Counted from the stretch's first letter, positions 26,946 through 40,301 are shown. The stretch: 64,000 nt of DNA from Nakamurella deserti (GCF_003260015.1 NZ_QCXS01000003.1:1-64000), one strand, 5' to 3'. The notes: generated by a model from the sequence alone, not told the origin. Made by a program: numbers and translations.

Positions 26946-26946
<1 letters not shown>
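24451..26946 (-). CDS. pheT: Phenylalanyl-tRNA synthetase beta subunit
   Basis: Forms an alpha2-beta2 enzyme with PheS that charges tRNA-Phe. At 831 residues it has the typical multi-domain layout: an N-terminal start, an EMAP-like tRNA-binding domain (GDLVVARVLAVEELTGFKKP onward, about residues 45-150), the B3/B4 editing domain in the middle, the B5 domain, a catalytic-like core, and a C-terminal anticodon-binding FDX-ACB domain (FPPVLQDVALVV). The ATG overlaps the pheS stop by one base (TGATG). The longer open frame upstream is the pheS region in another frame. Confidence 0.97.
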
Positions 26947-28799
<1,853 letters not shown>

Positions 28800-28838
28800 G
28801 CGGCGCCGACCCCGGTTCCACGGCTCCCGGATACACGA

Positions 28839-28888
28839 CGGTCGTGGCGGCCCCCCCCCCGCGGTGGGGGGAGGAGCCGCCACGACCG
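28839..28888. terminator. Strong bidirectional hairpin between convergent genes
   Basis: A perfect 13-bp stem (CGGTCGTGGCGGC / GCCGCCACGACCG) encloses a second stem of six C pairing with six G (28855-28860 with 28866-28871), beside a run of ten C. It lies between the stop codons of the PemK-like gene (+) and the SpoU methyltransferase gene (-), so it can terminate both. There is no long U-run. Confidence 0.75.
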
Positions 28889-28915
28889 GCGGAAACGGTG
28901 CGGTGTCGACCGGGG

Positions 28916-29812
28916 TCAGGACTCCCGGCGCTGGGCGGACGCCGAGGCGTACAGGCAGATCGCCGCGGCGGTGGCCAGGTTCAGCGACTCGGCCCTGCCG
29001 TGGATCGGCACCCGGACCGAGGCGTCGGCGGCCTCGATGACGTGCCCGGGCAGTCCGTGGGCCTCGGATCCGAACAACCAGGCGGTCGGCAGATCCAGGA
29101 CCCCGTCACGTGCAGCGGCGTCCAGATCGGTGTCGGCCGACCCGGTCGTCGCCAGGACGGACAGGCCGGCCCCGGCGAGGGCGGCGAGCACCTCGTCCAC
29201 GTCGACCGCGCGGGCGACCGGCAGGTGGAAGATGCTGCCGACCGAGGCCCGCACGGCCTTGGGGTTGAACGGATCGACGGACTCCCCCGCGAACACGACG
29301 GCGTCGGCGCCGGCGGCGTCGGCCAGCCGTACGACGGTGCCGGCGTTGCCGGGATCGTTGGCGTCGACGAGCACGGCGACCAGCTTCGCGCCGTCCCCGA
29401 GCGCGCGGGCCAGTGGCACGTCCAGCGATGCGCACCGGGCGATCAGGCCCTGCGGCGTCTGGGTGTCGCTGAGCAGTTCCATGGCCCGCCGGTTCACCAC
29501 GCTCACCTCGACGTCGGCGGCGTAGGCCGCGCGCACGAGGTCGACGTGCCGGGCGGCGGCGTCGGGGGTGACGAAGAGTTCGAGGACGATCCCGGGATGC
29601 TCCCGCGCGTAGGCCAGCGCTTCGGTGACGGCCTGGGCGCCCTCGGCGAGGAACTCCCCCGCCTCGGTGCGCCGGGACCGGCGCAGCAACCGGTGCGCGG
29701 CGGCGACCCGCGAGCTGCGCTCGGTGAGGACACCGTCGCCGTTGACCTCGGTCTCGTCGTCGGCAGTGGTGAAGAAGTCGGCGTCCTTGGCCGACGAGCC
29801 CGACTTCGTCAC
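28916..29812 (-). CDS. TrmH/SpoU family RNA 2'-O-methyltransferase (tsnR-like)
   Basis: A SPOUT methyltransferase that probably modifies rRNA or tRNA with S-adenosylmethionine. The 298-residue protein has an N-terminal substrate-binding domain (about 45-110) and a catalytic domain with LVAVLVDANDPGNAGTVVRLADAAGADAV (motif 1), WLFGSEAHGLP (motif 2) and VRVPIHGRAESLNLATAAAICLY (motif 3). The first roughly 25 residues look like a variable leader, so the GTG at 29812 is likely but not certain. It follows rplT by 98 bases, as in other actinobacteria where it is called tsnR. Confidence 0.9.
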   Translation of the reverse strand: MTKSGSSAKDADFFTTADDETEVNGDGVLTERSSRVAAAHRLLRRSRRTEAGEFLAEGAQAVTEALAYAREHPGIVLELFVTPDAAARHVDLVRAAYAADVEVSVVNRRAMELLSDTQTPQGLIARCASLDVPLARALGDGAKLVAVLVDANDPGNAGTVVRLADAAGADAVVFAGESVDPFNPKAVRASVGSIFHLPVARAVDVDEVLAALAGAGLSVLATTGSADTDLDAAARDGVLDLPTAWLFGSEAHGLPGHVIEAADASVRVPIHGRAESLNLATAAAICLYASASAQRRES

Positions 29813-29910
29813 CGGGAGACCGGTGGCGTCCCGGCCGCCCGGCGTGGTGCGTCCGACCGGCGGACCGGCCGGACGCTCACGACGGGGGCGGGAGCCACCC
29901 TGGTGCGTAC

Positions 29911-30300
29911 TCAGGCGGCGTCGCTCGTACCGGCGCCGGCCAGGCTCGGCACCGCGTCCCGGGCGATCGCCACGAGCGCGGCGAACGCCGCCGCGTCGCG
30001 GACGGCGAGCTCGGCCAGAATCTTGCGGTCGACCTCGACGCCGGCCAGGTTCAGGCCCTGGATGAAGCGGTTGTAGGTGATGCCGTTCGCGCGGGCGGCC
30101 GCGTTGATGCGGGAGATCCACAGCTTGCGGAACTCGTTCTTGCGCTTGCGACGGTCGTTGTACGCGTAGTTCAGGGAGTGGAGGACCTGCTCCTTGGCCT
30201 TGCGGTACAGCCGCGAGCGCTGGCCGCGGTAACCGGCCGCGCGCTCCAGGGTCGTGCGGCGCTTCTTCTGGGCGTTGACCGCCCTCTTGACGCGAGCCAC
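29911..30300 (-). CDS. rplT: 50S ribosomal protein L20
   Basis: Large-subunit protein needed for early 50S assembly, and often the autoregulator of the infC operon. The 129 residues include the basic N-terminal extension ([19 protein letters not shown]) and the conserved [19 protein letters not shown] and YNRFIQGL segments. A C-terminal Ala-rich tail of about ten residues is longer than in E. coli. Translation starts at GTG 30300. The gene follows rpmI after 143 bases. Confidence 0.98.
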   Translation of the reverse strand: MARVKRAVNAQKKRRTTLERAAGYRGQRSRLYRKAKEQVLHSLNYAYNDRRKRKNEFRKLWISRINAAARANGITYNRFIQGLNLAGVEVDRKILAELAVRDAAAFAALVAIARDAVPSLAGAGTSDAA

Positions 30301-30443
30301 GGTGGCACCTGTCTTTCTACTTCGTGCTCACGCCGCGACCTCGGGTCGGACGGCGGAGCGGGATTCTGGGATGGGGTCGTGCGGGTGGCCGGTGGAACCG
30401 GCGGCGTGGCCCGGAGGCCGGTGGTGGAGCAGCAGACCTGAGG

Positions 30444-30638
30444 TCAGCGACCGAGCATCCGCTTGACGCGGGGCACGTCGACCTTGGCCACGTCGGTCGT
30501 CCCGGTCAGGCGCCGGGTGCGCTTGCTGTTCTTGACCTCGAGCAGGTGGCGCTTGTTCGCCTGCTCGCGGACGAGCTTCCCGGAGCCGGTCACCTTGACC
30601 CGCTTCTTCATCCCGGAGTGGGTCTTCATCTTGGGCAT
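30444..30638 (-). CDS. rpmI: 50S ribosomal protein L35
   Basis: Small basic ribosomal protein, 64 residues, with the family start [18 protein letters not shown] and a C-terminal VKRMLGR. Its length and sequence are typical. It lies between infC and rplT in the standard infC-rpmI-rplT order, 82 bases after infC. Confidence 0.98.
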   Translation of the reverse strand: MPKMKTHSGMKKRVKVTGSGKLVREQANKRHLLEVKNSKRTRRLTGTTDVAKVDVPRVKRMLGR

Positions 30639-30720
30639 GTCGTTCCTCGTCTCTCAGCCCGTCCGCACGCGGACAGGTGCCGGCTGGCTGCCGGCGGGTG
30701 GTTCAAGTGGATGTGCTGGA

Positions 30721-31809
<1,089 letters not shown>

Positions 31810-32165
31810 TGAGTCCTCCTGAAGACGGTGATGTTCGGGTGGCGCTGTGCTGCGGCCGGTCGGCCGCGCCAGAGGCGTCACCACCGGTACAACGGACCGC
31901 AGAATGCAAAAAGTCCCGCTGCCGAAGGCAACGGGACCCGATTCCACCCCACCCGGCACGCCGGGAAGGCAATACAGCGGACAGGAACGGCATCGTCGCA
32001 CCACCTCGCGGTGGGCGGGAGGACACCGGCCCGGAATGCTGGACCGAACCCGGCCGCCGGAGGCAGCGCGGGTGGGAGTCGGGCTCCACTTGCAGTCTGT
32101 GCGAGGCGTCCGGGGCTGATCTCACGATTTCGTCCTGGACACTCGCACCTGAGAGTCTAGCGCAT
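31810..32165 (-). other. infC operon leader region, gene-free
   Basis: About 355 bases between the divergent infC and DUF1844 genes. It contains the infC ribosome-binding site (AGGAGGA) and, about 100 bases before the start, a strong terminator-like hairpin with a U-run (31908-31937). The open frames across it are not homologous to anything I recognise. A transcript leader for the infC-rpmI-rplT operon is the most likely content. Confidence 0.6.
31908..31937 (-). terminator. Intrinsic terminator/attenuator in the infC leader
   Basis: On the minus strand an 11-bp stem (GUCCCGUUGCC / GGCAGCGGGAC, one G-U pair) with a three-base loop is followed directly by UUUUU. This is the clearest intrinsic terminator in the window. 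It lies before infC, not after a gene on this strand, so transcription attenuation of infC-rpmI-rplT is likely. The Bacillus infC operon is known to use an L20-dependent attenuator. Confidence 0.7.
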
Positions 32166-32534
32166 GTGAACCCGCCAGCAGAACTCCGTCCCGAGCACCC
32201 GCAACCGACCGGCCCGGCCGAGCGGGACCTGGTCGACATCCCCGCCGTCGAGGTGGTCTCACGGGCCGCGGTGATGCTGATGAGCGCCGCCGCCGAGCAG
32301 CTCGGCCTCGCCGACGAGGACCCGGACCGGCCCGCGCACCGGGACCTGGACGAGGCGCGCACCCTCATCACGGCCCTGGCCGGGTTGCTCAACGCCGCGC
32401 TCCCCGACCTGGGGCCCCACGCCGCGGCGTTCCGCGAGGGGCTGGGCGCGTTGCAGGGCGCCTTCCGGGAGTACTCCGCCGTCCCCGACCAGCCCGGTCA
32501 GGGTCCCGGCGAGAGTCGTCCCCGCCCGCACTGA
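32166..32534 (+). CDS. DUF1844 family protein
   Basis: A 122-residue acidic helical protein of unknown function. The family pattern is seen in VSRAAVMLMSAAAEQLGLADED and LDEARTLITALAGLLNAALPDLGPH. DUF1844 genes commonly sit next to infC in actinobacteria. GTG at 32166 is the first usable start (ATG at 32164 runs straight into a stop). It is divergent from infC. It ends with a Pro/Gln/Arg-rich tail. Confidence 0.82.
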   Translation: MNPPAELRPEHPQPTGPAERDLVDIPAVEVVSRAAVMLMSAAAEQLGLADEDPDRPAHRDLDEARTLITALAGLLNAALPDLGPHAAAFREGLGALQGAFREYSAVPDQPGQGPGESRPRPH

Positions 32535-32558
32535 CCGCCGGGGGTCGGTCGGCCGAGC

Positions 32559-33157
32559 TCAGCGGCGGCGCTTGCGACCGCCGCCCTGGGCGGCCTTCTC
32601 GCGGTCGATGATCTCCAGCCGGCCCAGTGGCCGGTTCGGGTCCTCCGCCGGGACGGGCGTCCGCTGCCGCCGGGTCTGCGGCGGCGCGTGGTGGTCGTAC
32701 AGGGCGCGCACCTCGCGCAGGGCGACCACCGCGCGTTCCTTGTCCATCGACTGGATGGCCATCACCGACATGACCTCGTCGTCGGCGAGCTCCAGCTGCG
32801 CCCAGACGGCGCCCTCCGGAAACGAGATGCGCTCGATCACCGGCCACGGGACGAAGCGCTCACCGACGATGTTGCGCACCCGCAGACCGTGCGCGTCGGC
32901 CCGCAGCCGCGGTCGGGCGGTGAGCATGATGCCGCCGGCGAACAGCAGCCCGAGGCCGGCCATCGCGACGGCGTCGGAGGTGCGGAAGTAGACCCCGGTG
33001 TCGGAGCCGCGCAGCTTGAGCGCGACGAAGACCCCCACCAGGATGACCGCGGCGGCCCCGATGGCGGCGTAGACGGCGATGCGTCGAGGTCGGACCGTCA
33101 CGGCCCCGGGGGTGGGACCGGTGGCCGGGGGTGCGGCCGGATGCGGCTGGTCGGACA

Positions 33158-33158
<1 letters not shown>
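32559..33158 (-). CDS. PH-domain-containing membrane protein
   Basis: A 199-residue protein with two transmembrane helices (about residues 28-48 and 60-80) and then a bacterial PH-like domain (ARPRLRADAHGLRVRNIVGERFVPWPVIERISFPEG). The C-terminal tail is basic (RKRRR). The cytosolic domain follows the membrane part. It overlaps the ribH stop by one base (TGATG), so it is co-translated with the riboflavin genes. A comparable gene follows ribH in mycobacteria. The function is unknown. Confidence 0.82.
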
Positions 33159-34988
<1,830 letters not shown>

Positions 34989-34992
<4 letters not shown>

Positions 34993-35630
34993 GCGGGGAC
35001 GCTCCCGTCGGGAGCGGTGCCGCGGGTGGTGCCGAGCAGCCGCTCGACGTACTTGGCCATCACGTCGACCTCGATGTTCAGGCGGTCGCCGGGACCGCGG
35101 CCGCCGAGGGTGGTGGCGGCCCGGGTCTCCGGGATGACGCCGATGCCGAACTCGGCGCCGGTGTCGGTGTCGTGCACGTCGACCACGGTCAGCGAGATGC
35201 CGTCGATGGCGATGGCACCCTTGCCGGCGATGTAGCGGGCCAGCTCGGGTCCCACCGCGATGCGGATCTCGTCCCAGGCGGGATGCGGGGTGCGTGACGC
35301 CAGGGTGCCGACGCCGTCGACGTGGCCCTGGACGACATGGCCGCCCATCCGGGTCGTCGGGAGCACAGAACGCTCGAGGTTGACCGCGTCACCGACGGCG
35401 AGGGCGCCCAGGGTGGTGCGGGACAGGGTCTCGGCCATCACATCGGCGGTGAAGGTGCCCGCAGCACGGTCCACGACGGTCAGGCACACACCGGACACCG
35501 CGATCGAGTCGCCGTGACCCGCGTCGTCGGTGACCGTGGCGGCCCGGATGGTCAGGCGGGCTGAGTCGCCATCGGCGGCGAGGGTGAGGTCGAGCACCTC
35601 GCCGCGTTCCTCGATGATGCCGGTGAACAC
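34989..35630 (-). CDS. ribE: Riboflavin synthase, alpha chain
   Basis: Dismutates two lumazine molecules to riboflavin. The 213-residue protein shows the two-barrel repeat: MFTGII at the N-terminus, VSGVCLTVV, then [11 protein letters not shown] and [11 protein letters not shown] in the second barrel. The GTG at 35630 begins the conserved FTGIIEE motif and has AGGAGGA eight bases upstream. It opens a three-gene riboflavin operon. I looked for an FMN riboswitch before it and did not see one. ribD is not next to it. Confidence 0.96.
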
Positions 35631-35741
35631 GTGCCATTCCTCCTGCGGACGGGGCGTCCGTGCGTGACGGACCGGCGCGGCCGAGCGGCGGCGCCACCGT
35701 CCAGTCTCCCCCATCGACGCGGCGGTCCGGTCGGATCGTCG

Positions 35742-37787
35742 TCACACCCCGGGTCGGGCCGGGGTCGCGGTCCCGCGGGTTCCCGTCGCGGCGACGTGCA
35801 GCGCGTCGGTGGACCGCTCCCCCACCCCGGCGTGGGCGGGCGACGCCGCGCCGGCGGGCGCCCCGGCGTCGGCCGGCGCCCCGACGGCGGCGGGCACTGC
35901 GGGACCGGCGGGCGCCGGGGCCGCGGCGGGCACCGGGGCGGCGGCGGGCACGGCGGCGGCGGGCACAGTGGCGGCGGGCGCGGCGGCGGCGGTCGGCGCG
36001 GTAGGCGGTTCCGCGTCGGCGGACACCGGCAGCCGGACGGTCAGCCGGGTGCCCGCGCCCGGCGGGCTGGTCAGCTGCAGGTCACCGCCCAGGACGTCCA
36101 CCCGGTCGAGCAGACCGCGGATGCCCGTGCCGAGGTCGACCGAGGCACCGCCGACCCCGTCGTCCTGGACGTCGACGGTGAGCAGGTGGCCGCGCCGGAC
36201 GACGTGCACCGACACCTTCCCCGCGTGGGCGTGCTTGACCACGTTGGCGACGGCCTCGGCGACCACGAAGTAGGCGGTGCTCTGCACCGGCATCGGCAGC
36301 GGTCCGACGCCGCTGACCCGCAGCACCGACCGCAGCGGCACCCGGTCGAGCAGGTCCTCGGTGGCCAGGGCCAGGCCCCGCTCGAGCAGGGCCGACGGCA
36401 TCACCGCGTGCACCAGGGCCCGCAGTTCGGCCGCGGCGGCGTCGATGCCGTGCCGCAGCTCGGTGGCCTGCACCCGGGTGTGGGCACCGGGGGCCAGTTC
36501 GTTGGCGACCTGCTGGGCCTCCAGGGCCAGCAGCACGAGTTTGACCTGCAGGCCGTCGTGCAGGTCCTGGGCGATCCGGCGGCGCTCGCGGTCGGCCGTC
36601 TCGACGATGCGCTCCCTCGACCGACGCAACGACTGCTCGGTGACGTGCAACGCGGCGGTCAGCCGCTCCCGGTCGACACCGAGGGCGACGACCCGACCCG
36701 CGGCGCGGACCAGCTCGGGGTCGTCGATGAGCTCCGCGTCGTAGATCACCGCGCCGATGGGCTCGCCGGACAGCTCGATGGTGACCACGCCGCGCGCCTC
36801 GGACGCCTCGGGCATCTCGACCCGCAGGCCGTCGGCGTCGACGTAGCGCTGCTCGTCCGGGACCCAGAACACCAGCTGCAGGCTCGGGTCACCCAGCACG
36901 GACGCCAGCGCGATCCCCAGGCGCGACCGCCGGTCGTCCCGGGCGCTGAGCCATTCCGACAGCTCCTGCAGCTCCCCGGTGCGGGCGAAGCCACCGCGGA
37001 ACACCGCCAGCGCGAACGCGATGGGGATGCCGGCCAGCAGGATGTTCTGGGTGCCGTCGGTGATCACCTCGGGGACGCCGAGTCCCCGTCGCAGCACGTT
37101 GGCCGAGAACGGGACCCAGAGCGCGGTGAGGATCCCGTAGGTGAACAGGGGGATCAGCACCCGGCGTTGGAACGGCCTGGCGCGGCGGAGCCGGCCGACC
37201 AGCAGGACCGTCGTCGCGACCATCGCCAGCGCGCCGGACGCCGACTGGACGATGCCGAGCCCGTGGTGGAGTCCGGGACGATCCGCGACGAACAGCGGCA
37301 GGTCGGACTGCCGTCCGTCCAACGCCCACTTCGGTATCTGCAGGACGAAGGACACCACGTAGACGCAGACCACCGTGATCACCGAGAAGCGCCCCCGGAG
37401 ACGACCGGCCGGGAAGGCGTGCAGCAGGTGCACCAGCACGGCCAGTTGGGCGGCGCCGAACTCCGCGCCGATCATCGCCAGCCACGGGGTGTCGGAGCCG
37501 CTGGGGGCGGACAGCAGGAAGCTGAAACCGCCCCAGACGAGCAGGGCCCCCAGCCCGTTGCCCGGTCGACGCCACCAGGCGAAGATGCCGGCTCCCGCCC
37601 ACAGCACACAGGTCGGGAAGGGGACCAGGGCCCACCAACCGGGCAGACCTTCCGCGACCATCACGGCGAGCAGCACGCCGCCGGAGACCAGCACCCCCAC
37701 GGCCACCAACAGCAGGGCGCGTCGCTGCGAGCGCAGCAGGTCCGACCTCGGCGGTCGCGGCGCCGCGACCGCCGGGTCGGCATTCAC
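35742..37787 (-). CDS. Membrane sensor histidine kinase (NarL-partner type)
   Basis: A 681-residue membrane kinase. About six to eight hydrophobic segments fill the N-terminal 260 residues. A PAS/GAF-like region (about 270-390) follows, then the HisKA_3 dimerisation part RERRRIAQDLHDGLQ with the phospho-accepting His near residue 410, and an HATPase domain (AVANVVKHAH; GTGIRGLLDRVDVLGG). About 85 C-terminal residues are an Ala/Pro-rich tail (AAAPAATVPAAAVPAAAP). The GTG start overlaps the response regulator stop, so the pair is co-translated. The signal is unknown. Confidence 0.92.
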   Translation of the reverse strand: MNADPAVAAPRPPRSDLLRSQRRALLLVAVGVLVSGGVLLAVMVAEGLPGWWALVPFPTCVLWAGAGIFAWWRRPGNGLGALLVWGGFSFLLSAPSGSDTPWLAMIGAEFGAAQLAVLVHLLHAFPAGRLRGRFSVITVVCVYVVSFVLQIPKWALDGRQSDLPLFVADRPGLHHGLGIVQSASGALAMVATTVLLVGRLRRARPFQRRVLIPLFTYGILTALWVPFSANVLRRGLGVPEVITDGTQNILLAGIPIAFALAVFRGGFARTGELQELSEWLSARDDRRSRLGIALASVLGDPSLQLVFWVPDEQRYVDADGLRVEMPEASEARGVVTIELSGEPIGAVIYDAELIDDPELVRAAGRVVALGVDRERLTAALHVTEQSLRRSRERIVETADRERRRIAQDLHDGLQVKLVLLALEAQQVANELAPGAHTRVQATELRHGIDAAAAELRALVHAVMPSALLERGLALATEDLLDRVPLRSVLRVSGVGPLPMPVQSTAYFVVAEAVANVVKHAHAGKVSVHVVRRGHLLTVDVQDDGVGGASVDLGTGIRGLLDRVDVLGGDLQLTSPPGAGTRLTVRLPVSADAEPPTAPTAAAAPAATVPAAAVPAAAPVPAAAPAPAGPAVPAAVGAPADAGAPAGAASPAHAGVGERSTDALHVAATGTRGTATPARPGV

Positions 37788-38434
37788 GAGCGGGCCAGGT
37801 ACTTCAACACCGCCAGCACGCGTCGGTGGCCCTCGTCGTCCACCGACAGTCCCAGGGCGTCGTAGATCCGCGACGTGTGCTGGACGACCGCCTTCTCGGT
37901 GACCACCAGCGCGGCGGCGATCGAGCTGTTGCTGCGCCCCTCGGCCACCAGGGTCAGCACCTGTCGTTGCCTGGGCGTCAGCCGGGCGATCGCCCCGTCG
38001 TCCTGGCCGGCCCGCGCCACCATGATCTCCACGACCTCGGGGTCGATCACCGCCCCGCCGACCTGGATCCGGCGGAGGTCGGCGCAGAAGGTGTCGACGT
38101 CGGCGATCCGCTGCTTGAGCAGGTAACCCACACCGCGGCGCTTCTCCGCCAGCAGCTCGACCGCGTAACGACGCTGCACGTACTGGGACAACACGACGAC
38201 CGCCATCTCGGGATGGCTGCGGGCGATGGTGAGCGCGGCGACCATGCCCTCGTCGCTGTGCGTCGGCGGCATCCGGACGTCGGTGATGACCAGGTCGGGC
38301 CGGTGCAGCTCCGTCAGCGCCAACAGGCCGGGGCCGTCGTCGGCGGCGGCGGCGACCTCGAAACCCGCGCTCTCGAGCACCAGGGTGAGGCCCCGCCGGA
38401 GCAGGACCTCGTCCTCACCGATGACGACCTTCAC
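37784..38434 (-). CDS. NarL/LuxR family response regulator
   Basis: The 216-residue partner of the kinase. It has a receiver domain with acidic residues EDE at 7-9, the phospho-acceptor D52 in VITDVRMPP, and the conserved Lys in GYLLKQR. A LuxR-type helix-turn-helix follows (LTPRQRQVLTLVAEGRSNSSIAAALVVTEKAV, about 150-185). Start is GTG 38434 with GAGGAG eight bases upstream. The same frame stays open through the upstream repeat region, but the receiver begins exactly here. It precedes the kinase gene. Confidence 0.94.
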   Translation of the reverse strand: MKVVIGEDEVLLRRGLTLVLESAGFEVAAAADDGPGLLALTELHRPDLVITDVRMPPTHSDEGMVAALTIARSHPEMAVVVLSQYVQRRYAVELLAEKRRGVGYLLKQRIADVDTFCADLRRIQVGGAVIDPEVVEIMVARAGQDDGAIARLTPRQRQVLTLVAEGRSNSSIAAALVVTEKAVVQHTSRIYDALGLSVDDEGHRRVLAVLKYLARS

Positions 38435-38690
38435 GCGTCGCTCCTCGCACGGCATCCGGCGGATGCGATGTGCACCCCGCACCAGTGTCGGTGCGGACCC
38501 GGAATGCGGAATAGACCCAGGTCCCGGCCCCGCCCGGGCCGGCCGATAGTACCGTCCGGGGACGGAGTCGGACCAGGCGGCGAACGCACCGGCAGGGCTG
38601 TCGTAGGGACGGCGGAGCCCCGGCGCGAACCGCGCCACGTCGAGACGAGCCGGCAACGTCGACGCGGACCGGTGGCGATGCGGAGCACAC

Positions 38691-38836
38691 CGGCGGCGAT
38701 GCGGAGGGAACCCGCGGCGACGCGGAGCACACCGGCGGCGATGCGGAGGGAACCCGCGGCGACGCGGAGCACACCGGCGGCGATGCGGAGGGAACCCGCG
38801 GCGACGCGGAGCACACCGGCGGCGATGCGGAGGGAA
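38691..38836. repeat. 42-bp tandem repeat, three perfect copies plus 20 bases
   Basis: The unit CGGCGGCGATGCGGAGGGAA + CCCGCGGCGACGCGGAGCACAC repeats exactly at 38691, 38733 and 38775, then a partial copy ends at 38836. Each unit is itself two related 21-base halves. A further partial copy lies just to the left (about 38665-38690). The identity of copies suggests recent expansion. It is minisatellite-like, without spacers. Confidence 0.9.
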
Positions 38837-38859
38837 GCGGCGCACCCCGGCGCGAACCG

Positions 38860-39110
38860 GCTGGCGCGGCGCAAACGGTCGGGACCCACCAGCGAACCGG
38901 CGGAGCCCCGAGGGAACCGGCGGGCGCGGGGCCGACCGGCGGGGCCCGCAGCGAACCGGCGGGGTCCCGAGCAAACGGGCGGGGGCCCCGAGCAAGCCGG
39001 CGGAGGTCGCGGTCGACCAGCCACGCGCGAAGCGCACCGGCGGGGCCGGCAACGGACCGGCGGAGTCCGCAGCGAACCGGCGGGATCGAAGCGACCCGGC
39101 GGCGTCACGG
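38860..39110. repeat. Degenerate array of AACCGGCGG-centred units
   Basis: The motif (A/G)ACCGGCGG or a close variant recurs about ten times at roughly 20-25 base intervals (for example near 38897, 38918, 38957, 39058 and 39076), separated by variable CCCCGAG-type fillers. It looks like an older, diverged minisatellite next to the perfect 42-bp array. Confidence 0.6.
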
Positions 39111-39245
39111 CGCGGCCACCACCCGACGACCACCGCGCGGCGGACAGGGCCCAGGTCTATGGAGGAGGTGGACCTCTCGTCCCTACCGTCCCTTGACCCT
39201 GTCGAACAGGCCACGATCGAGTGGCGTCATCCGGAAGGCTCCACC

Positions 39246-39629
39246 ATGACCACGTCCGTCACCTCCGTCAAGCGCCCCGTCCTCGTCACCGTGCTCGTCG
39301 TCCTGATCGTGCTGAGTGGCATCTCGTCCGTGTTCACGGCCGTCGTGCTGTTCGGCCTGCCGGGCCCGGCGGTCGTGGCGGCCGTGTTCGCGCTCGTCGT
39401 CGGTCTCATCCACTTCGCGGTGGCCAAGGGGCTGCTGAACGGCAACCCGACGGCCCGTGCGGTGGTCGCCGTGGTCAATGTCGTCCAGGCCGCGGTGGCC
39501 ATCGTGACGCTGGTCAACACCGACGGCACCCTGCAGTCGTCGGCTCTGCGGTCACTCGTCTTCGCGGTCGTCGTGCTGGCCGTCCTGTCGACGCCCGCGG
39601 CCAACGCCTTCTTCGCCCAGCGCCGCTGA
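39246..39629 (+). CDS. Small four-helix membrane protein of unknown function
   Basis: A 127-residue protein with about four hydrophobic segments (VLVTVLVVLIVLSGISSVFTAVVLF; AVVAAVFALVVGLIHFAVA; AVVAVVNVVQAAVAIVTLV; LRSLVFAVVVLAVL). There are short loops and no enzymatic motif. ATG 39246 is preferred (GGAAGG eight bases upstream); an upstream in-frame start at 39159 would add 29 hydrophilic residues. It faces the two-component genes across the repeat region. No function is assigned. Confidence 0.78.
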   Translation: MTTSVTSVKRPVLVTVLVVLIVLSGISSVFTAVVLFGLPGPAVVAAVFALVVGLIHFAVAKGLLNGNPTARAVVAVVNVVQAAVAIVTLVNTDGTLQSSALRSLVFAVVVLAVLSTPAANAFFAQRR

Positions 39630-39638
39630 GCCGCCGCG

Positions 39639-40301
39639 TCAGCGCGCGGAAGCCGCCAGCCGTCGCAACGCGCCGACGGCCCGGCCCGGGTCGTCGGCGC
39701 CGTAGATCGCCGACCCGGCCACGAAGCAGTCGGCGCCCGCCTCGGCGGCGAGGGCGATGGTGTCCTCGGCGATCCCGCCGTCCACCTCGACGACCACGTT
39801 GAGGTGGCCGGTGTCGACCAGTGAGCGGGCCTGCCTGATCTTGGCCAGCATCTCGTGCTGGAAACTCTGACCGCCGAAGCCCGGCTCCACCGTCATGATC
39901 AGCAGCGTGTCGTAGGACCGCAGCACCTCCGACCAGTCGTCCAGCGGGGTGCCCGGCTTGAGCGACAGTCCCGCCTTCGCGCCCGCGTCGCGGAGACGCC
40001 CGGCCAGCCGCACCGGGTCGCCGGTGATCGCCTCGGCGTGCACGGTCACGTTGTAGGCGCCGGCCTCGGCGTAGCCGACCGCCCACCGCTCGGGGTCACT
40101 GATCATCAGATGGCAGTCCAGGGGCAGATCGGTGGCCGCGTGCAGCGACTTCACCACGGGCAACCCCAACGTCAGGTTGGGCACGAAGTGGTTGTCCATC
40201 ACGTCCACGTGCAGCCAGTCCGCGTCGGCGACCGCAGCGGCCTCCTCCCCCAGCCGGGCGAAGTCGGCGGACAGGATGGACGGGGCGATCAGCGTCTGCA
40301 C
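39639..40301 (-). CDS. rpe: Ribulose-phosphate 3-epimerase
   Basis: Interconverts ribulose 5-phosphate and xylulose 5-phosphate in the pentose phosphate pathway. It also supplies the substrate of RibBA. The 220-residue TIM barrel has [10 protein letters not shown] at the N-terminus, [12 protein letters not shown] and the phosphate/metal motif [14 protein letters not shown], then VEVDGGI. The GTG at 40301 is chosen for its AGGG site eight bases upstream and family length; GTG 40310 is an alternative. It is near the riboflavin genes, as in mycobacteria. Confidence 0.95.
   Translation of the reverse strand: MQTLIAPSILSADFARLGEEAAAVADADWLHVDVMDNHFVPNLTLGLPVVKSLHAATDLPLDCHLMISDPERWAVGYAEAGAYNVTVHAEAITGDPVRLAGRLRDAGAKAGLSLKPGTPLDDWSEVLRSYDTLLIMTVEPGFGGQSFQHEMLAKIRQARSLVDTGHLNVVVEVDGGIAEDTIALAAEAGADCFVAGSAIYGADDPGRAVGALRRLAASAR

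Larger units (their letters stand above)
38435..39245. other. Gene-free repeat-rich intergenic region
   Basis: About 810 bases between the divergent response regulator and small membrane protein genes. It holds a 42-bp tandem repeat (38691-38836) and a degenerate GC-rich array of about 20-25 base units (38860-39110). Open frames exist on both strands but are repeats of Arg/Pro-rich codons, as expected by chance in such DNA. The outer parts must hold the two promoters; I could not pinpoint them. Confidence 0.6.

Noticed and set aside
35631-35745. Possible FMN riboswitch before ribE
   Set aside because: The conserved riboswitch core with GGTGAAATTCCC-like segments is absent, and the gap is too short.
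38691-38836. Possible CRISPR array
   Set aside because: The 42-bp units are directly contiguous with no unique spacers, and no cas gene is present.
38435-39214. Continuous open frame joining the response regulator to the repeat region
   Set aside because: The receiver domain starts exactly at GTG 38434 with a good ribosome-binding site; the extra residues are repeat-derived Arg/Pro strings, not a domain.
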